Source of the DNA: Caulochytrium protostelioides
Lineage: Eukaryota > Chytridiomycota > Caulochytriomycetes > Caulochytriales > Caulochytriaceae
Length of the DNA stretch: 23,683 nucleotides
Direction of reading: 5' to 3'
NCBI GenBank assembly: GCA_003615045.1
Contig: ML014352.1
Coordinates: 1 to 23,683 of the forward strand
A model generated the notes under the pieces. The model did no database searches and was not told the origin of the DNA. It saw only the letters and a list, made by a program, of their open reading frames with translations. Shown one piece after another: positions 18,001-23,683 of the stretch (positions are counted from its first letter, which is position 1; each line of letters starts with the position of its first letter). The position numbers were made by a program, and so were the translations under genes.

Positions 18001-21000
18001 AGGACCAGAGCCAGCTGCGGCGCGAGATTCTGACGACGCTCCTCGCGGCGAGCAACGAGCCCGACGGGTGGGGCGCCGGCCGCAAGCGCAGCGCCGCCTC
18101 GGCCAACTCGAACGCTTGCGACTTACTGGCCGTGCCGCTCATGGCCTGTCTGCAGGACCGCACCGTCGACGTGCGCAAACTCGCCGTGCACATGTTTGAA
18201 GCCGCGCTCGCCAAAAACATTTTCCCGTCGAAATCCTACCTTCTCCACAAGGCCAGCGACCATTTCAAAGGCACCGCGCTCCAAACCGTCAAGGGCCTGC
18301 TCGAGACTGTTGATGCGGGTCCGCCGCCCTCGGCCGCCTCGACGACGACTACCGCATCGCTGCCCACAGGAACGGCGGCGACGGCAGCGGCAGGGTCGAG
18401 CGGGATGAGTGGTCCCAGCGGCGCGTCGCTGTCGCGAAACACTTCCCGTACAGCGGCGCATGGCGCTAGCAATGGCTCGAGCAACGCTTTGACGGGCGGG
18501 ACCTCATCCTCCGCTGCGGCTGGCGGATCCACGCTTAGCACCCTGCGGCGGGGCCTCTCGAGGCACGGCGGATCAACGACTTCGCTCGCGTCCACAGCGG
18601 CCGCGTCCGCCCAAGCTTCGTCGCAAGCTTCGGCCATGGACATCGTCTCCGAGCAGGCCTTCTTTATCATGGACACGGGCTCGCCGCACGATACTCGCGA
18701 GTACCGCGCGAGTCAGGACCGTGGCATGATGAAGTGGAGCTTCGATGTGCCGCGCAAAGAACACATCGAGCTCCTGCGCGACCAGTTCCAGAACGTGTTC
18801 GCGCCCTCGATCCACGAGCTGCTGTTCAGCGAATCGCATTACCGCGACCGCGACTATTTGCAGGCAATGAATATGATGAACACGGCGCTCGTGACGAAGT
18901 GCGAGGGCATGGCAGTCCCGTGGGAGACCGCCGCCCAGCGCTTTATCAGTCACTACGACATCATCTTCAAGTACATGACCCTGCGGTTCTATGACACGAA
19001 CACGTCCATGCTCATGAAATGCCTCGAATTTACCGGCCACCTGCTCACGCTCCTCGACGACCACCACATCCATATGGGTGACTACGAAGCCGGCTGCTTC
19101 TTGCCCTACTTGATCCAGAAACTGGGCGACTCGAAGGAAGTGCTGCGCCGCCAGGTTCACGCGATTCTACGCCAGTTCTGTCACGTCTACCCGGCCAGCA
19201 AGCTGTTTGCACACCTGCTGAAAGCCCTCGATTCCAAGAACGTGCGTGTCCGCACCGAGTGTATGGAGGAGGTCGAGCACCTGTTGCGTCGCAACGGGAT
19301 CAGCGTCTGCGCCCCGCAAAAAGCCCTGCCGGTCATCGCCCAGCAGATCAGCGACCGCGATGCCGGCGCCCGCAGCGCCGCCCTCCAGACCATCGCCACC
19401 GCGTACACGATGCTCGGCGATGTCGTTTACAAGTATCTGGGCCGTCTCTCCGACAAGGACCGCAGTATGGTCGAGGAAAAGATCAAGCGCCTCCCGGCCG
19501 CCGCCGCATCGCCCCCGGCCGCCCAGACCGGCTCCTCCTCAGGCGGCATGACGGCCACATCGACGCCAATTAAGCAGCGCCTCGGCGTGTCGGCCCTGGC
19601 GCGCGCTTCGCGCGACCATGACGACGCCGGCATGGCCAGCGGCGCTGCCGCCCCTGCGGGCAGCCAGCCTTTCTCGTTGGATCTGGACCAAATCGAGGGC
19701 CCCCCGCTGACGATGCAGCAGCGGCTCGCCGCCGTCTCAACAGGTGACAGCGCCGCGGCTGCGCCGTCCGGCACGATCACGACGCCGATTCCATTCAGCA
19801 CGACGCATCCGTCGAGCCGCGAGCTGATGGTCGAGTACCTCGTGCTGCATATCACGAGCGAGGACCCGAACAGCAGTATCGATGCGCTAAAGCAGCTGGA
19901 GCGTTTGGTTGTGAGCCAACCGGAGCGCGTCGCGCCGCATATGGACGACATCACCTCGGCCATCACGCTGCAGATCCGCATCGCGTTCACCTCGTCCGAC
20001 GTCGCGGGCCCCGCGATCACGCGGCTCTGCAAGCACCTCGTCAACACAATGGTCCAGCTTGTCTCGCAGCCCATGATTGCGAGCCATCTGAGCAAAGGCC
20101 CGCAGCACCAGGCCGTGCAGGAGCTCCTCACGCGGCTGCTGGACCCCAAGCTCATGGAGCTCGAGCAAGGCAACAACTTTGCTCGCGCGCTGAACGTGCT
20201 CATGATCCGCATCCTCGAAAACACGAACCGTAATGCGAGTTTCTCCATTCTGCTGGAGCTGCTGGAGCAGTCGGCGCATACCCAGGCCAGCATGGCGCAG
20301 TCGAACGACCCCGCCCTCGCGCTACAAACCAAATATACGGAGCTCGTGATGAAGTGTTTGTGGAAGACGACGAAACTGATTCAGAGTCTGCTCGCCAAGA
20401 ATGAGATCGATCCGGCCCAGCTGCTACTGGATGTACACCACTTCCTAGCCGCCTCGCCGCCCGCCGAGTGGAAGCGTCGCGCCGTCGAAGGCCGCATCCC
20501 GCAGGCCGACATGCCGCTGCGCACAGTTAAGACGATCATTCACGAGCTCGTGCATGCGCTGGGCGACGACATCCACAAGTCGATGGATGGTATTAGCAAG
20601 CCCCAGCGCAGCCATGCGGTGGCCTATATCCACCAGATGCTCGGCACGAAAGCCTCGCAGGCGGCGCACGACGCGACCGCGCGATCCAGCCCGTCCGCCG
20701 CCCACGCTGTCTCGGCCTCGACGCCCGTCTCGTGCCCCGCGAAGCGTGTCAATCCGGACACGAGCGAGACGTCGATGACGTCGCGCATCTCGGACCAGGA
20801 AATCGAGATGCGGCTGGACGAGATCTTCAAGCGCATCTCCCACAAGGAGTTCACACGCGACGGCATCCAGGAGCTGTTCGCATTCCGCAGTGAGCATGGG
20901 ACCTATGCCAACACCGCCATCGAGCGCCGCATTGACCAGACGGGAAGCTATTTCCAAGGCTACATCCGCCGCGGTCTTACGTCGCTGGAGGCCGAGGCCG

Positions 21001-21967
21001 AGGCCGTGCTGCCGCCCCACCCGGCGGGCGCGGCGTCGGGTCCCACATCGGCCTCGGCCTCCGGTCCCGCTGCAGCAGCGGCAGGGGCGCATCCGGCGCG
21101 CGCGCCCAACGAGGGCTCATCGCGGGTCAACAAGATCCCGGCCACGATGCCATCGCAGACCGCGGCCTCCGCTGGGCCGGTCATGCATCCCATCACGGGC
21201 CAGGCTGCCGAAGCAGGTAAGCGCCTTTTGTGACACCGCGCGTCGCCAGGCAATCTCGGCCAGACGTGTATTTCGAGTCCCGATGCTAGATGTCATGACC
21301 CATGATGCGCCGTGATACTCACACTTACTCTCTGTTTCGCTCCTCACGCTTTCTTTTATCTGATCTTGCGCGGCTGGTTTTGATTGACTTAATGGACCGG
21401 CCCATGCGTAATGGGATGACACCATGGGGTTCTCACAGCAGAAGCGCCCGCTGATGCCTATAAATCGACGCTTGCGCGCCTGCAGCTGATGTTCGACAAA
21501 GGCGTAAGTACTTGGCATGCTTGAAGAGAGGAGTCAGAATAAAATAGGGCGTCTTATGATGATGTATGACTCACCGGACTCATGCTGGTTTTCATTGTTT
21601 TCGGCTCATGGAAAATTAGGCCTCATCCGAACCTGTGGGCGACATGCCGAACCACTCGCCCGTGGCGCAGCCCATGACATCGACATCACCTCTCGGGTCT
21701 GGTACGTCGTTCATGGCGGTCGATACCGATCCCTCCGATATCACGGCCGCAGCGGCTTTCTCGGCGCGCCGCACGGCGAGTATGATGCTCGACGGGCCCG
21801 ACACGGCAGCTAAGATGGCCGCGTACGGCAGCAGCGACTCTTACCTGACCCAGGAACCCGCGGCACCCGCCGCGCGCGGTTCGCCCGCACGCAGCACCGC
21901 GGCCAACCAAAAGACTGTCGCCGAGCTCAAGGAGCGCTTAGCGCGGATGAAACAGAGTATGCGCTAG
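15018..21967 (+). CDS. CKAP5: XMAP215/Dis1-family microtubule polymerase with five TOG domains
   Basis: Exons 15018-21216, 21439-21503 and 21620-21967 encode about 2203 residues; introns are GTAAGC...ACAG (222 bp) and GTAAGT...TTAG (116 bp). The start MADEDEAANL fits the family. TOG domains lie at about 1-225, 280-507, 610-830, 860-1098 and 1216-1492, each of the first four with the tubulin-contacting Trp at its front (GWKVR, KWADR, AWKDR, NWKIR). A Ser/Gly/Lys-rich linker (509-600) is the likely lattice-binding segment. Residues 1601-1876 match the conserved helical domain of CKAP5, and 1924-1996 (LDEIFKRISHKEFTRDGIQEL, then FFQ-like and YIRRGL) the TACC-binding end. The small exon 2 (AYKSTLARLQLMFDKG) and the final VAELKERLARMKQSMR are typical C-terminal helices. 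The protein adds tubulin at microtubule plus ends and acts at spindle poles and centrosomes. Yeast relatives have two TOGs; this has the animal/plant-type array. Confidence 0.95.
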
Positions 21968-22114
21968 ACGATTCGCTTGGTCTACGATCTTTTTGCTGAT
22001 CTCTCCATTTATTTTTATCTCCGGCACCTATGCATCCGCTGTTATACAACTATACAAATATACACGTTGGCAAAAATACCTCATCGATCAAACCCTTGTC
22101 TGATGTCGGCGCTT

Positions 22115-22136
22115 GTGTGAAGCCGGTGTGAAGCCG
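22115..22136. repeat. 11-bp tandem repeat GTGTGAAGCCG, two copies
   Basis: Two perfect copies lie at 22115-22125 and 22126-22136 and are followed by a partial third (GTGTG). Located about 300 bp before the DET1 start; no known function. Confidence 0.75.
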
Positions 22137-22213
22137 GTGTGCAGTCTCGATCATGGCAGCAATGATCGGCCGAGAAGGGAAAGGGGCTGGAAGTGGCGCA
22201 GCCTTCAAAAAGC

Positions 22214-22219
22214 AATAAA
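22214..22219 (+). terminator. Possible AATAAA polyadenylation signal of XMAP215 gene
   Basis: An exact AATAAA lies about 250 bp after the XMAP215 stop codon in an A-rich stretch, overlapping a second near-copy. It precedes the DET1 TATA box by about 40 bp. In AT-rich DNA this could be chance. Confidence 0.3.
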
Positions 22220-22256
22220 AATAAAGAGCGATAAAAAGCTTATTTGGGTCGGGCCA

Positions 22257-22264
22257 TATAAAAG
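22257..22264 (+). promoter_or_regulatory. TATA box of DET1
   Basis: TATAAAAG matches the TATAWAAR consensus. It lies 163 bp upstream of the first in-frame ATG of DET1 and on the same strand. It is the only strong TATA element close to a start codon in this window. Confidence 0.55.
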
Positions 22265-22426
22265 GATCAGCATGTAGCAATAATACAAAAACGAGGGGTC
22301 CAGGCAGCTGGTCGTCTTCACACAGACGAAGTATGGCACAAGCCAGTGTCCTTCCGATATTTCACGGTGAGCTGCATCCCCTTATCCACTCCGCTTCCTT
22401 GTCCCCGCCCTATTGATGCAACAGCG

Positions 22427-23631
22427 ATGCCGCCCGACCCATACTTCGAGAGCGCCGAATCGACGGCCGGCCCGCCGACGCGGAAACGTAAACAGAAGGA
22501 CCGTATAGCCTCACCCCACGTGCATTGCAGCACCGAAAAACATCGAGGGGGGCGTGAATCCTTTTCCATTGGGCCGCTACTGTCGTCGTCGCCGTCTTCG
22601 CCGTCGTCACAATCCGCGCGCCGCCATGCCGATCCGTTCGCTGGATGGCCACGCGATGACGCGACGGGGCTGCACCCCGCACACCGCTATGGCAGGATGG
22701 GCTGCATCACTCCGCCGCTCAACATCTCACACTACCTCGAGATGCGACGGCTGCGGCCACGAGTTGGTGCGGCCGCCGCGGCAGTCTCGCATACGGTCGC
22801 GCATCCCCTGTCGATAGGAGATCGACCGGTCACAGATCGCATGGCGCTGCCATGTATCACGCCACAGGGCCTGAACTCAATCATGATTGCGCACCCGGAT
22901 ATCCATATTCAACGGTGGACACCAGACGGAAGAGTAAGAGGCTTAACACGCCTTGTCCCGCATGACGCCGGCTTGCGTACTCACGACATCCTCCTCGTTG
23001 TTTGATGAGGCATATAGTACCTGATCTGTATCACACATCTACGTCATCGGGTCCGCGTCTATGTGTATCAGGGAACCCACGAACTGATGCAGCGCGCGCA
23101 AGCTATTTATTCAGCACAGCATGAATCCACCCGAGAGGAGACAAGCCCCTACCACGATCCTACCCGCCAGCTGCACGAGGAAGGGTTCCATCTGTTATTT
23201 CGTGAAAAGTTCGAAGCGATTGTGACTCAGGCATTCGAAGTTCTTTGCCCTGACTTTTGTCTCGTCACCGACGACGGAGAAACGGTAAACCTTTTCTGGT
23301 TTGATGATATGCAGAATGATACCCAGATGACTCATGGTGTTCGTTCATGATTTCCCGTGTTCTTATAACCGCTCCGCAGATCATTGTCGCCTCTGCGAGA
23401 CGTGGAAATCCCGTGTGGCTACCCAGAAGCCCAGAAGCCGTGATCCTGGAAGCTCCGAGCAACTTGATTTGCCTAAGGAGCATCTCACTTCGTACGGGAC
23501 GCATCATTGATTCCTTAGACTGCGGTAACGACTATATAACGCTGGTGGGGCACGCCGGTGTCACCCTGTCAGGTCGAACCTTGGCCATTACATCGCTGCT
23601 CCAGCAAAGCATTTATTTGGTCAGCATTACG
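22427..23631 (+). CDS. DET1: DET1 homologue, 5' part (runs off the right edge)
   Basis: Exons 22427-22933, 23018-23284 and 23380-23631 give 342 residues so far. Introns are GTAAGA...ATAG (84 bp) and GTAAAC...GCAG (95 bp); a third donor (GTAAAG) at 23632 opens an intron that reaches or crosses the edge. Joining exons 1 and 2 gives RWTPDGR-YLICITHL followed by VRVYVYQG, and exons 2 and 3 give LVTDDGET-IIVASA. Both match the DET1 segments around SPDGRYFIAF, EIYEYQG and FTDD-CVIVGSA. Exon 3 ends with LRTGRIIDSL and LAITSLLQQSIYLVSI, the HTGRL and ILSVQQQTIHVF region. NISHYLEMRRL near residue 105 matches the N-terminal NVIHRLERRRI. DET1 is a nuclear adaptor that joins DDB1, DDA1 and COP1 in CUL4 ubiquitin ligases. 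The N-terminal 100 residues, including basic TRKRKQKDR (possible nuclear signal), are not conserved, so the start is uncertain. Third positions are clearly less G/C-rich than in the neighbours. Confidence 0.88.
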
Positions 23632-23683
23632 GTAAAGTAGACCGCAAAAGGAACGCACATGACCCCCGAAGAACCCATTCAGA

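Larger units (their letters stand above)
21968..22426. promoter_or_regulatory. AT-richer intergenic region upstream of DET1
   Basis: These 459 bp are markedly richer in A/T than the rest of the window, with TATACAACTATACAAATATACA-like stretches around 22042-22064 and A-runs at 22205-22240. It should hold the XMAP215 3' UTR, with an AATAAA at 22214-22219, and the DET1 promoter with a good TATA box at 22257. No gene is visible. Confidence 0.55.

Noticed and set aside
23063-23640. Two small separate genes at the right end
   Set aside because: They are DET1 exons 2 and 3; each apparent start or stop falls in or beside a canonical intron.
1-23683. Bacterial (actinobacterial) origin suggested by high GC and long open frames
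   Set aside because: Canonical spliceosomal introns in ELOF1, STN1, XMAP215 and DET1 and the eukaryote-only gene set exclude it.

Overview
The window is nuclear DNA from a GC-rich eukaryote. Genes are intron-containing and sit on both strands, and third codon positions in most of them are strongly G/C-biased. Every intron I could place is short (84 to 245 bp), begins GTA and ends AG. The gene content suggests an early-diverging, possibly zoosporic, fungus or a close opisthokont protist. The reasons are a five-TOG XMAP215 protein with a full C-terminal domain, a DET1 homologue and a C11orf65-like protein (all unlike the usual yeast set), together with an Elf1 carrying a charged tail and a URI/Bud27 protein. 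This placement is an inference; no rRNA or other marker is present.

Layout, left to right: (1) 1-256, a left-edge stretch with ambiguous coding signal; (2) 257-1153 minus, an unrecognised Ala/Pro-rich protein with a Ser-Pro repeat; (3) 2241-3017 plus, ELOF1/Elf1 in three exons; (4) 3727-6489 minus, URI1/Bud27; (5) 7240-9507 plus, the telomere-capping protein STN1 in three exons; (6) 9639-10501 minus, an unrecognised two-exon protein; (7) 11421-13790 plus, a C11orf65/MFI-like IQ-motif protein; (8) 15018-21967 plus, an XMAP215/CKAP5 microtubule polymerase of about 2203 residues in three exons; (9) 22427 to the right edge, plus, the 5' part of DET1. Genes 2 to 7 alternate strand, giving divergent promoters (1154-2240, 6490-7239, 10502-11420) and convergent 3' ends (3018-3726, 9508-9638). 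The last three genes are in tandem.

There is no operon-like pathway. ELOF1 (a Pol II elongation factor) and URI1 (an RPB5-binding prefoldin, Pol II assembly) are convergent neighbours and act on the same enzyme. STN1 shares a divergent intergenic region with URI1. DET1 implies a CUL4-DDB1-type ubiquitin ligase. Several of the genes were assembled here by joining exons that are too short or too broken to be seen as single long reading frames (ELOF1, the STN1 OB-fold, the 222-residue protein, the C-terminus of XMAP215, DET1). Low-complexity DNA is common: GACGGC hexamers, GAT runs and a compound GCT/GTCGGC/GGC microsatellite. I found no tRNA, rRNA, transposon, CRISPR or viral element.
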